Notes: a model not told the origin generated them from the sequence alone. A stretch of 64,000 nucleotides of DNA from an uncultured Pelagibacteraceae bacterium (GCA_902537895.1 CACBCU010000003.1:20001-84000), one strand, 5' to 3'; counted from the stretch's first letter, positions 28,345 to 37,838 are shown. Numbers and translations are program-made.

Positions 28345-29405
28345 GAATTTTTTTTTCAAGTTATAAATATGATTATGGAAAGAATGAATGGGGATATTCT
28401 TTCGAATACCTAAATTTTTATAAAACTTTAACAAATATGAAAAATATTAATAAAGTTTTCTTTTATCCAATGGATAAATACGAACTTTATGGAAAACAAA
28501 GGTTTAATGACAAAGCATTTAGTATAATCTCTAAAAGTAAATTCGACATATGTTTTTTTTTCATGTTTAAAAATGAATTTTCAGACGAAATTTTAGAAAA
28601 AATTAAAAATGAAATTAACACTCAATCCATAGCATGGATGTCTGATGATCATTGGAGATTTGACAATTATAGTAAACATAAAGCTCATTTATTTAATTGG
28701 GTTGTAACTACTGATAAAAATTCAATCAACAAATATAAAAAGATTGGTTTTAAGAATTTAATTCTATCCCAGTGGGGATTCAATCAATTCGAGTACAAAC
28801 CTAAATTTAATAATTATAAAAATTATGAGACATCATTTATAGGACAGCCACATTCTAACAGGAAAAAATATATAAATAGACTTAACAAAAATAAAATTAG
28901 CGTTTATTGCAGAGGTCAGGGTTGGAAAAGGGGAAGAGTCGAATTTGATGAAATGGTTGATATATTCGCTAATTCCAAAATAAATATCAATTTTAGTTCG
29001 TCTTCAAATATTTTCAATTTAAGAAATATTATAAAAATTTTTCTAAAAAAAAATGGTTCTAAATTTGAATTAAATTCGTTTAAAGAAATATTTTTAAATA
29101 GCAGAATTCTTTTTCAAAAAAAAACATATCAAATTAAAGGAAGAATTTTTGAAATTACCGGTTGTGGTGGTTTTTTACTTACAGAAAAAGCTGATTATCT
29201 TGAAAATTATTTTAAAATTGGCAACGAAATAGAAACGTTTGAAGATTACTCAGAGTTAAAAGATAAAATAGAGTATTATCTGAAAAATGAAAATTTAAGA
29301 AAACAAATTGCAAAAAATGGACAAATAAGGGTTTTAAAAGATCACACTTACATCAGAAGACTAAACGAAATATTTAATTTAATTAAATTAAAAAGCAAAA
29401 ATTAA
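28341..29405 (+). CDS. CgeB-like glycosyltransferase
   Basis: 'SIAWMSDDHWRFDNYSKH', 'KGRIFEITGCGGFLLTEKADYLENYFKIGNEIETFEDYSELKDKIEYYL'. Confidence 0.8.
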   Translation: MRIFFSSYKYDYGKNEWGYSFEYLNFYKTLTNMKNINKVFFYPMDKYELYGKQRFNDKAFSIISKSKFDICFFFMFKNEFSDEILEKIKNEINTQSIAWMSDDHWRFDNYSKHKAHLFNWVVTTDKNSINKYKKIGFKNLILSQWGFNQFEYKPKFNNYKNYETSFIGQPHSNRKKYINRLNKNKISVYCRGQGWKRGRVEFDEMVDIFANSKININFSSSSNIFNLRNIIKIFLKKNGSKFELNSFKEIFLNSRILFQKKTYQIKGRIFEITGCGGFLLTEKADYLENYFKIGNEIETFEDYSELKDKIEYYLKNENLRKQIAKNGQIRVLKDHTYIRRLNEIFNLIKLKSKN

Positions 29406-31100
29406 ATGAGCAAAATTAAGATAGGTTTATTGGTAGATGATTTAAATCTTACAGAAATAAACGCTGATTTAATTTATTGGATGAGGAAGAATCAAGATGT
29501 TGTCATTGATCTTTTGATTATAAATGATTTAAATAAAGGTTTTATATCTAAACTTATATCTCTTTATAAAAAATATTCCTTAATAAGAATTTTGGAAATA
29601 ATTCTATTTAAACTGATTTTTAATTTTGAAAAATTGGTATATTTTCTTTTTTTAACCAAATATAAATTTGATAGATTTGATTTATCAGAATTAGATATAA
29701 AAAAAATTATTACAACCCCAGAGTTCTCGAATAAGGGTTTTGATTTTTATTACCCCAGTGAAGTTATCAAAGAAATTAAAGAACATAATCTAGATTTTAT
29801 AATTCGTATGGGCTCAGGTATAATTAAGGGAGATATTTTAAATTCTACTAAATATGGAATTTTATCATTTCATCATGCTGATAACGATATAAATAGAGGA
29901 GGCCCAGCAGGGTTTTGGGAGGTATACCTGAAACAATCAGAGACAGGTTTTATAATTCAAAAATTAAATGAAGTTTTAGATGGTGGCCAGGTTTTAAAAA
30001 AAGGATTTTTTCAAACAAAACCTTTTTTTTATTTAAATCAAATTTACTTATATAAAAAAAGTAATTTTTATTTTAAGAAACTTATAGAATATATAATTCA
30101 AAATAATTCTTTACCTGTTTCACTGCCATCAAAAATTTATAAGGGTAAAATTTATAAATCACCTAATCTATTAGAAATATTTAAATACATAAAAAATACA
30201 TATTTTTTTATAATCAAAAAAATCTTAAAAAAAATTTTCTTTGAAAAAGACATTTGGTACATTGCATACCAAAAAAAAAATTTTAAACAATTTAATCAAT
30301 ATAATTTGAGATATATTAAAAATAGACCAAATTGCTATAATGCAGATCCTTTTTTGTATAAATATAAAAATGATAATTATTTATTTGTTGAAAATTATGA
30401 TTTTAAAAAAAAAAGAGGAAATATATCATCTTACATTTTCAAAAATAATGAATATATTTTTTTGGGTGATGTATTGTGTGAAGATTTTCATCTATCTTTT
30501 CCATATATTTTTACTTTTGGAAATAAAATTTATATGTGTCCCGAAACACATCAGAAAAAAGAAATAAGATTGTACGAATCTATAAATTTCCCCCTAACCT
30601 GGAAATATAAAAAAACTTTAATGTATGATGTTGATGCTGCAGATACAATGATATTTAAGTACAATGATATATGGTGGTTATTTACTAATATAGATTATTC
30701 AAACATTAATGATCATAGTTCAGAATTATCAATATTTTATTCCTTAGATGGGCCTATTAGTTCTAATTGGAAAAGTCATAAATCTAACCCAATAATAGTT
30801 GACTGTAAAAAAGCTAGAAACGCAGGAATTATTTTTAGTAATGAAAAAATTTATAGAGTAAATCAAAAACCTGGATTTAATCTTTATGGCAAAGAATTTG
30901 AAATAAATTTAATTGAAAAATTAGATAAAGATGATTTTTATGAAAAAACTATGTTTAAAATTAAACCTGATTTTTTCAAAAAGATTGTTGGAACACATCA
31001 TATGAGCTCAAATGATGAATATACTGTGATCGACTGTTGTAAAAAAAATTTATTTAATATTGATATGGGTCTCAAAACTAAAGGTAATCAAAGTAATTGA
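29406..31100 (+). CDS. Formyltransferase-like domain fused to GIPC-transferase/GH43-like beta-propeller domain
   Basis: 'IRMGSGIIKGDILNSTKYGILSFHHADNDINRGGPAGFWEVYLKQSETGFIIQKLNEVLDGGQVL'; then 'NADPFLYKYKNDNYLFVENYDFKKKRGNISSY'. Confidence 0.72.
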   Translation: MSKIKIGLLVDDLNLTEINADLIYWMRKNQDVVIDLLIINDLNKGFISKLISLYKKYSLIRILEIILFKLIFNFEKLVYFLFLTKYKFDRFDLSELDIKKIITTPEFSNKGFDFYYPSEVIKEIKEHNLDFIIRMGSGIIKGDILNSTKYGILSFHHADNDINRGGPAGFWEVYLKQSETGFIIQKLNEVLDGGQVLKKGFFQTKPFFYLNQIYLYKKSNFYFKKLIEYIIQNNSLPVSLPSKIYKGKIYKSPNLLEIFKYIKNTYFFIIKKILKKIFFEKDIWYIAYQKKNFKQFNQYNLRYIKNRPNCYNADPFLYKYKNDNYLFVENYDFKKKRGNISSYIFKNNEYIFLGDVLCEDFHLSFPYIFTFGNKIYMCPETHQKKEIRLYESINFPLTWKYKKTLMYDVDAADTMIFKYNDIWWLFTNIDYSNINDHSSELSIFYSLDGPISSNWKSHKSNPIIVDCKKARNAGIIFSNEKIYRVNQKPGFNLYGKEFEINLIEKLDKDDFYEKTMFKIKPDFFKKIVGTHHMSSNDEYTVIDCCKKNLFNIDMGLKTKGNQSN

Positions 31101-31130
31101 TTCAATAATTAATAAGTTTATATATTTATT

Positions 31131-32165
31131 ATGAAAAAAAAAATAGCTTTGATATTTGGAATAACAGGGCAAGATGGATCGTTGCTTGCTAGATTTTTAT
31201 TAAAAAAAAATTATTTAGTCCATGGAGTTAAAAGAAGAAGCTCATCTTTTAATACTTCTAGGATAGATGATCTATATGATGCTTATTATAAGAAAAATAA
31301 AAACTTTAAATTACATTATGGTGACGTAACAGATTCACTTAATATTATAACTTTAATCAAAAAAATTAAACCACATGAAATCTATAACTTAGCTGCTCAA
31401 AGCCATGTTAAAGTTAGCTTTGAAACGCCAGAATATACGGCAAACGCGGACGCGTTAGGGTGTTTAAGAATTTTAGAAGCTATAAGAATTTTAAATTATC
31501 AAAAAACAACAAAACTTTATCAAGCCTCAACGTCAGAAATGTTTGGTGATGCGAAAGCGCCTCAAGATGAAAATACTCCTTTTAAACCAAATAGTCCTTA
31601 TGCGGTTGCAAAACTTTATGCCTATTGGATTGTTAAATCTTATAGAACTGCATATGGAATCTTTTCTTGTAATGGAGTGTTATTTAATCATGAAAGTTAT
31701 GCAAGAGGTGAAACATTTGTTACTAAAAAAATTATACAGGCTGCAATTAAGATTAAAAATAAAAAACAGAATATTTTGTACTTAGGAAATCTAAATTCAA
31801 TACGTGATTGGGGAGATGCACGTGATTATGTTGAGTCAATGTGGAAAATTTTGCAACAAAAAAAACCTGACGATTATTTAATATCAACTGGTAAGGGCTA
31901 TACTGTTAAAAATTTTGTGAATAAAGTTTTTAAAAAAATTGGTATTAATTTAATTTGGAAAGGCAAAGGATTAAAAGAAGTTGGTATAAATAAAAGTAAT
32001 AATAAAATTATTATAAAAATTGATAAAGAGTATTTTAGACCTAATGAAGTTAATATTTTAATTGGTAATTCAAAGAAATCTCAAAAAAAATTAAATTGGA
32101 AGCCCAAAATACCTTTTGATAAAATGATAGAGGATATGATTTTATTTGAAGAAAAAAACACTTAG
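31131..32165 (+). CDS. gmd: GDP-mannose 4,6-dehydratase
   Basis: 'ALIFGITGQDGSLLARFLL', 'VHGVKRRSSSFNTSRIDDLY', 'NLAAQSHVKVSFETPEYTANADALG', 'FNHESYARGETFVTKKI'. Confidence 0.93.
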   Translation: MKKKIALIFGITGQDGSLLARFLLKKNYLVHGVKRRSSSFNTSRIDDLYDAYYKKNKNFKLHYGDVTDSLNIITLIKKIKPHEIYNLAAQSHVKVSFETPEYTANADALGCLRILEAIRILNYQKTTKLYQASTSEMFGDAKAPQDENTPFKPNSPYAVAKLYAYWIVKSYRTAYGIFSCNGVLFNHESYARGETFVTKKIIQAAIKIKNKKQNILYLGNLNSIRDWGDARDYVESMWKILQQKKPDDYLISTGKGYTVKNFVNKVFKKIGINLIWKGKGLKEVGINKSNNKIIIKIDKEYFRPNEVNILIGNSKKSQKKLNWKPKIPFDKMIEDMILFEEKNT

Positions 32166-32179
32166 TTTTCGTATCGTCA

Positions 32180-32989
32180 ATGTATGAAAAATTCTCAGTA
32201 ATTTTACCCATTTATTGGAAAAATGAATTTAGTAGTTTTCAAAATACTTTCCAAAGTATTTTAAATCAAACACATAAACCTAGCGAAATTATTATCGTTT
32301 TCGATGGAAAAGTGGAAAAAAGAATTGAAGATTATATAAAAAAAAAGAAAAAAAAAATTAATATAAAAGAAATTAAAAATGTTAAAAATTTAGGTCTAGG
32401 TAAATCATTAAATAAAGCTGTAAAAATTTGCTCATTCAATTTAATTGCGAGAACCGATTGTGATGATTTAAATTATAAAAATAGATTTAAAAAACAATTA
32501 TCTTATATGAAATTACATAACCTTGATGTATGTGGCTCAAACACTCTCGAATTTTCATCTGTAAGCTTAAATTCAATGGTAAAAAAAAATCCTTTAATGC
32601 ATGAACAAATCTCAAGAAGATTAAAATATAGGAATCCATTTAATCATCAAACTGTGATATTTAAAAAAGAGGCAGTTTTAAAAGCTGGAAATTATAAAGA
32701 TGTACCTTTTTTTGAAGATTATTATTTGTGGGTCAGAATGAAAAAAAAAGGCTCAATATTTGGGAATTTAAATAAAATATTGGTAAGAGCAGATGTAGAT
32801 AAAAATTTTTATGGCAGACGATCTGGTATTAATTATTTACAAAAATATCAATTTTTTCTTAGTAAGTGTAAAAAAATTGGTTATATAAATAATTTAGAAT
32901 ATCTCTATTTATTATTATTAAGAACAAGCATTTATTTACTTCCAGAGGTAATTGTAAAATTTTTTTATAAAATATTTTTAAGAAAATAA
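32180..32989 (+). CDS. Family 2 glycosyltransferase
   Basis: 'VILPIYWKNEFSSFQNTFQSILNQTHKPSEIIIVFDG', 'IARTDCDDLNYKNRFKKQL'. Confidence 0.9.
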   Translation: MYEKFSVILPIYWKNEFSSFQNTFQSILNQTHKPSEIIIVFDGKVEKRIEDYIKKKKKKINIKEIKNVKNLGLGKSLNKAVKICSFNLIARTDCDDLNYKNRFKKQLSYMKLHNLDVCGSNTLEFSSVSLNSMVKKNPLMHEQISRRLKYRNPFNHQTVIFKKEAVLKAGNYKDVPFFEDYYLWVRMKKKGSIFGNLNKILVRADVDKNFYGRRSGINYLQKYQFFLSKCKKIGYINNLEYLYLLLLRTSIYLLPEVIVKFFYKIFLRK

Positions 32990-32991
32990 TA

Positions 32992-33996
32992 TTAAAATTT
33001 ATGCTTATTATAATAAGCAATTAATACTAAACTATTTATAAAAGATAACGTTACAGCAATTATTGGACTATATAATATACTTACACATGCTAATAAATAT
33101 GAAAAGGTATTATGAATATTAAAACAAATCAAAGTTGAAGTGTGCGTCAGTTTTCTATTTTTTACACCTTGTAAAAAAAAATAATCAAACAATCTTTCCC
33201 ACGGTTTATGACCTTTGAATATCTTAAAAAATATTGTTAAGGATATATCCATCAATGGATACATGGCGATTATCATCGATATATACCATAAATCTAAACT
33301 AATTAATCTTAAAAGAAGCCAACCTAATATAAATCCAAAAAAAATACTTCCACTATCACCCATATAAATTTTTGCAGGTGGCTTATTAAATAGAAAAAAT
33401 GGAACAGAAATAGTCAATAAAGCTATAGCAATGTATTTTTCCAATAAATCAATATCTAAGTAGATTAGTACGGTTAGAGTTGTCAAAGAAGAAAAAATAA
33501 CATAAGAGATTTCATATCCATCAATTCCATCTAAAAAATTATTAATATTAATAAAATATACCCAAAAATAAATTGATAAAATAATACTAAGTTTTAATGG
33601 TAAAATAATTATTAAGTGGGTTTGTAAAGTTGTTAGGCTTAAAAAAACAACTGTTATTTGTAAAGCTAATCTGTAAATTGGATTTATTGATTTAAAATCA
33701 TCAACAAATGAAATAAAGCTCAAAATTAAAATTGATGCTATTAAAACTTCAAATCTAGCAATAGTATCAAAATAATTTGGATACTCAAATTTCCAAAATA
33801 TTAATAATAATACAAATATTAGTGAAAGTAATAATCCAACAGAGGTTGGAACTTTTTTTGTTGATATTAGTTTCGAGAGATTCTGTGGTTTATTTTTCAG
33901 GTTAATATAATTTGCAAATTTTATAAAATAAAAAATTGATACTAAGCAAATAATGAATGTTGTAAGAACTGAAATTGTTAAAAAACCAATATTCAT
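32992..33996 (-). CDS. WecA/MraY-type polyprenyl-phosphate glycosyl-1-phosphate transferase
   Basis: 'NNFLDGIDGYE', 'KIYMGDSGSIFFGFILGWLLL', multiple TM helices. Confidence 0.87.
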   Translation of the reverse strand: MNIGFLTISVLTTFIICLVSIFYFIKFANYINLKNKPQNLSKLISTKKVPTSVGLLLSLIFVLLLIFWKFEYPNYFDTIARFEVLIASILILSFISFVDDFKSINPIYRLALQITVVFLSLTTLQTHLIIILPLKLSIILSIYFWVYFININNFLDGIDGYEISYVIFSSLTTLTVLIYLDIDLLEKYIAIALLTISVPFFLFNKPPAKIYMGDSGSIFFGFILGWLLLRLISLDLWYISMIIAMYPLMDISLTIFFKIFKGHKPWERLFDYFFLQGVKNRKLTHTSTLICFNIHNTFSYLLACVSILYSPIIAVTLSFINSLVLIAYYNKHKF

Positions 33997-34099
33997 AAAT
34001 AAAAAAATTTTTAAGATTAAATTATAGTTTTTTTAAAATAAATTATATATTTTATTAAGAAAATTGAAATTATTTAAACAATATTCTAAGATTTAATTT

Positions 34100-34135
34100 A
34101 TGAAAATATTTTTTCATGTAAACAGCCTTGTATGA
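34100..34135 (+). other. Micro-ORF MKIFFHVNSLV* overlapping the start of the next gene
   Basis: ATG at 34100, TGA at 34133-34135 overlaps ATG at 34132; peptide resembles the N-terminus of GT4 glycosyltransferases. Confidence 0.4.
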
Positions 34136-35394
34136 AAATCATAATTTTAGCTGGTGGAAAAGGGACTAGGTTACAAAAATTTTCAAAGAAACCAAAAATT
34201 TTTTTAAAATTCGGAAAAACAAGATTAATTGATCTATATCTTAAAATTTTTAATAATAAGGACATTAATTTTATACTTGGTAATAAAGGAAAAGATATTA
34301 AAAAATATCTTGATAATAAAAAATTTAAAGGAAAAGTAATAATTGAGGAAAAACCCTTGGGCACAGCTGGATACTTAAAAAATTTTCAAAAATTTTCTAC
34401 TGAAGACGTGCTAGTTATAATGGGAGACATACTAACTAAATTTAATATTAAAAAATTTTTAAAATTCCATAAAAAAAAAAAATCAGATATCAGTCTATTC
34501 GTACATCCCAATAATCATCCTTATGATAGTGATTTAGTTGATGTAAATGCTAATAATAAAGTTTTAAGGTTTTATTCCAAAGAAAGAAAGAAAGATCATG
34601 TATCAGATAATCTAGCTACTGCAGGAATTTATTTATTCAAGTCAAAAATTTTTAAACTTTTAAAAAAAAATAAAAAACAAGATTTATCAAAAAATCTTAT
34701 TCAAAAAGCGATTAAAAAAAATTTTTTAGTATATGCTTATAAATCAGCAGAATATGTAAAAGATGTTGGAACTCCAGAGAGATATTTTCAAGCAATAAAA
34801 GATATAAAAAACAAAAAATTTAATTTTTCCAATAAGAATAAAAAAAATGTAGCTATATTTCTTGATAGAGACGGTGTTTTAAACAAAGAAAAAAAAAATT
34901 TTAGGTATTCTAATCCTTGTAATTTTTATCCAAAAGTTTTCTCTTCTTTAAAAAAGATAAATCAAAGTAAATATCTAAGTATTCTTATTACAAATCAGCC
35001 AGCTGTTGCAAAAGGTTTTATTACCAAAAGTTATTTAGAATATAGTCATAAAAAAATGCAAACAGAACTGGGAAAAAATAACGTTTATCTAAATGATATC
35101 TTTTATTGTCCACATCACCCCGATAAAGGATTTAAAGGTGAAATTAAAAAATTTAAAAAAAATTGTAGTTGTAGAAAACCTAAACCAGGAATGATTTTTC
35201 AAGCTCAAAAATATTATAACATAGATTTAAATAAATCTTATTTTGTTGGTAATAGTATTGACGATTACAAGGCCGCTAAAGCTGCTGGAGTGAAACCTAT
35301 TATAGTAAATAATTTAGAGTTGACAAAAAAAATAAAACAAAAAAAAACTTTTGCTAATCTTGGGAGTTTTGCAAACAGTTTGATTAAAAAATAG
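34132..35394 (+). CDS. Fusion: sugar-phosphate nucleotidyltransferase + HAD (GmhB-like) heptose-bisphosphate phosphatase
   Basis: N-terminal 'IILAGGKGTRLQKFSKKPKIFLKFGKTRLIDL', 'EKPLGTAGYL'; C-terminal 'AIFLDRDGVLNKE', 'ILITNQPAVAKG', 'CPHHPDKGFKGEIKKFKKNCSCRKPKPGM', 'FVGNSIDDYKAAKAAG'. Confidence 0.9.
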   Translation: MKIIILAGGKGTRLQKFSKKPKIFLKFGKTRLIDLYLKIFNNKDINFILGNKGKDIKKYLDNKKFKGKVIIEEKPLGTAGYLKNFQKFSTEDVLVIMGDILTKFNIKKFLKFHKKKKSDISLFVHPNNHPYDSDLVDVNANNKVLRFYSKERKKDHVSDNLATAGIYLFKSKIFKLLKKNKKQDLSKNLIQKAIKKNFLVYAYKSAEYVKDVGTPERYFQAIKDIKNKKFNFSNKNKKNVAIFLDRDGVLNKEKKNFRYSNPCNFYPKVFSSLKKINQSKYLSILITNQPAVAKGFITKSYLEYSHKKMQTELGKNNVYLNDIFYCPHHPDKGFKGEIKKFKKNCSCRKPKPGMIFQAQKYYNIDLNKSYFVGNSIDDYKAAKAAGVKPIIVNNLELTKKIKQKKTFANLGSFANSLIKK

Positions 35395-35404
35395 TAAAAA
35401 TTAT

Positions 35405-36679
35405 ATGTTTAATTCCAAAAAAATATCACCCTCAACTATATTAATTTCTTCATTGCCAATATTTTTTATCATTGGTTCTGCAGCTTTAAATATTTTAATT
35501 GTATTAACATGTTTATTTTTTATAAAAAAATTTTTTAATCTTAAAAATTTAACTAACTTTAAAAATTTTGAGAGCTGGAAAATATTTTTTTTAATTTTTT
35601 TTATATATTTATTGATTTCAAGTTTTTTTGCTGAAGAATTTTTTAAGGCATTTAAAGCAAGTTTTTCACAGATAAGGTTTTTTATATTTTTACTATTTAT
35701 AATTTTTTATTTTGACCCCAAAAATAATATTGCAAACTTTATTGTTCCCATATGGTCTTTGATATTACTATGTGTTTGTATAGATACAAATATCCAATTT
35801 ATAACTGGAATTAGTGTGTCTGGATATCCGGCAGAAGGATATTTATTGGAAAATAGATCTTTATTTAATGAAAATGTAGGTAGATTAGGGGGACCTTTTG
35901 GTGATGAATTGATTGTTGGTTCTTTTATCTCAAAATTTGGCGCTCCCTTAATCTTTTATTATATTTGTATTTTTTCAAAACTTAATAGAACAAAAAAGAT
36001 TTATTATACTTTGTTTTTAATATTATTAGCCGAAACAGTTTTAATATCTGGTGAAAGAGGTAGCTTTATAATAATTTTTTTATCTTTCTTAATAGCACTA
36101 ATTTTATATGGTGATTTGAAAAAAAATTTAATTATTTTTATTATAACAATTTTATCTTTATCTATATTTGTAAATACAAATAAGTTTTCTAAACAAAGAT
36201 ATCAAGATTTCATTTATATAATAAATAATATAGAGGAATCTAGTTATGGCAGAATATATTCATCCTCAATTGAAGTTTTCAAAAAAAACTTGTTTTTTGG
36301 AACTGGATTGAAAAATTATAACAATAATTGTTTAAAGCTTGCAGACCCAAAACCATTAAGTAGAGATCCCTATTGCTCACCAACTCACTCTCACAATTTT
36401 GTTTTGCAGATGTTGTCAGAAACAGGGGTTGTAGGCTTTTCATTGTTTTATTTGTTTATTGGGTCTATAATTTTTCAATTATTTAAAAAATTAAAGCATT
36501 ATAATAAACCAGAAAATTTAGAGAGAAGTTTTATTAATGGATCAATTTTTATTTGTATATTCTATTTAACACCAAGTATATTGCCTGCAGGTAGTTTTTT
36601 TACGACATGGAACGGTGCAATATTTTGGTTAAACTTAAGTTTTATAATGTCGTATTTTAATAAGATAAATGAAAGATAA
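35405..36679 (+). CDS. O-antigen ligase/polymerase-like membrane protein
   Basis: Multi-TM; 'SGERGSFIIIFLSF', 'CSPTHSHNFVLQMLSETGVVGFSLF' (Wzy_C-like). Confidence 0.85.
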   Translation: MFNSKKISPSTILISSLPIFFIIGSAALNILIVLTCLFFIKKFFNLKNLTNFKNFESWKIFFLIFFIYLLISSFFAEEFFKAFKASFSQIRFFIFLLFIIFYFDPKNNIANFIVPIWSLILLCVCIDTNIQFITGISVSGYPAEGYLLENRSLFNENVGRLGGPFGDELIVGSFISKFGAPLIFYYICIFSKLNRTKKIYYTLFLILLAETVLISGERGSFIIIFLSFLIALILYGDLKKNLIIFIITILSLSIFVNTNKFSKQRYQDFIYIINNIEESSYGRIYSSSIEVFKKNLFFGTGLKNYNNNCLKLADPKPLSRDPYCSPTHSHNFVLQMLSETGVVGFSLFYLFIGSIIFQLFKKLKHYNKPENLERSFINGSIFICIFYLTPSILPAGSFFTTWNGAIFWLNLSFIMSYFNKINER

Positions 36680-37661
36680 TATATTAATAACTGGTGGAGC
36701 AGGATATATCGGTAGCAAGTTGAGCTATGACTTAACAGATGAGGGATTCAATGTTGTTGTAGTTGATAATTTATCAACTGGATCAAAAAAATTAATTAAT
36801 CCTAAAGTAAAATTCATAAAAGCAAATATTTTAGATGAAAAAAAGATTTTTTCTGTAATTAAAAAGTATAAAACAAAAACAATTTTCCACTTAGCAGCCT
36901 CATTAGATGTTAATGAGTCAATGATTGATCCAATAAAATATTATTTAAATAATGTTGTGGGTACGGAAAGCTTAATAAAAGATGCTTCAAAAGCAAATCT
37001 GATAAATAAAGTAATTTTTTCTTCAACATGTGCTGTTTATGGTGATGTTGAAAAAAAATTTGTAAATGAAACTCAGGAATGCAGTCCAGTAAGTCATTAT
37101 GGGAAAAGTAAGTTTCTATCTGAAATATTATTAAAAAATTATTCAAAAAAATATAATTTTTCTGTAGCTATTTTGAGATATTTTAATGTAATAGGTGCTG
37201 ATAAGAGTTTAAGAAGTGGCATCATTAATGAGAGTAATCAATTGGTAAAAAAGTTAAACAGAAATGCAATTAAAAAAGATTATGAAATTGATATTTATGG
37301 CAATGATTACAACACTAAAGACGGGACATGTATAAGAGATTATATAGATGTCAACGATTTATCCAATATTCATATTGATGTAATGAAAAATTTAAAAAAA
37401 AATCAGAGAGTTATTTTAAACTGTGGTTATAAAAATGGTTATTCTGTTAACGATATAGTTGATAATTTTGAAAAATGTATAAATCATAAAATTAAGAGGA
37501 ATATTAAAAAAAGAAGATTAGGAGACATAGAAAGTATAGTTTCAAATAATATTAAACTAACTAAATTTATTAGAAAACAATACCGAGGTGACCTAATTAA
37601 TAGTCTTATAAATTCAATTAAGTGGGAAAAAAAAATTAAAAAAGGAAGTAAATTAAAGTAA
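36669..37661 (+). CDS. galE: UDP-glucose 4-epimerase-like
   Basis: 'ILITGGAGYIGSKLSYDLTDEGFNVVVVDNLSTGSKKL', 'VIFSSTCAVYGDV', 'SHYGKSKFLSE', 'YNTKDGTCIRDYIDVNDLSNIH'. Confidence 0.9.
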   Translation: MKDNILITGGAGYIGSKLSYDLTDEGFNVVVVDNLSTGSKKLINPKVKFIKANILDEKKIFSVIKKYKTKTIFHLAASLDVNESMIDPIKYYLNNVVGTESLIKDASKANLINKVIFSSTCAVYGDVEKKFVNETQECSPVSHYGKSKFLSEILLKNYSKKYNFSVAILRYFNVIGADKSLRSGIINESNQLVKKLNRNAIKKDYEIDIYGNDYNTKDGTCIRDYIDVNDLSNIHIDVMKNLKKNQRVILNCGYKNGYSVNDIVDNFEKCINHKIKRNIKKRRLGDIESIVSNNIKLTKFIRKQYRGDLINSLINSIKWEKKIKKGSKLK

Positions 37662-37679
37662 ATTTAACATTAATTTTTA

Positions 37680-37707
37680 TTTACAATAATATGAAATTCA
37701 TTATAAA
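37680..37707 (+). promoter_or_regulatory. Candidate sigma70 promoter for the 5S gene
   Basis: TTTACA (37680-37685), 16 nt spacer, TATAAA (37702-37707), ending about 5 nt before the 5S 5' end; AT-rich background makes chance matches likely. Confidence 0.4.
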
Positions 37708-37710
37708 GCA

Positions 37711-37830
37711 TTTGCCTGGTGATTATTGCGAAAGGGTCACACCCGATCCCATTCCGAACTCGGAAGTTAAGTCTTTCAGCGCCAATGGTACTTTGTCTTA
37801 AGACATGGAAGAGTAGGACATTGCCAGGCT
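37711..37830 (+). rRNA. rrf: 5S ribosomal RNA
   Basis: 'TGCCTGGTGATTATTGCGAAAGGGTCACACCCGATCCCATTCCGAACTCGGAAGTTAAG...GCGCCAATGGTA...GGAAGAGTAGGACATTGCCAGGC'; complementary termini TGCCTGG/CCAGGC. Confidence 0.96.
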
Positions 37831-37838
37831 AAACCCAA

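Noticed and set aside
1-37660. CRISPR arrays, prophage, transposons or toxin-antitoxin genes in the island
   Set aside because: I saw no repeat-spacer pattern, cas, integrase, transposase, phage structural or toxin-antitoxin motifs when reading the ORFs and intergenic gaps; most gaps are under 100 nt.
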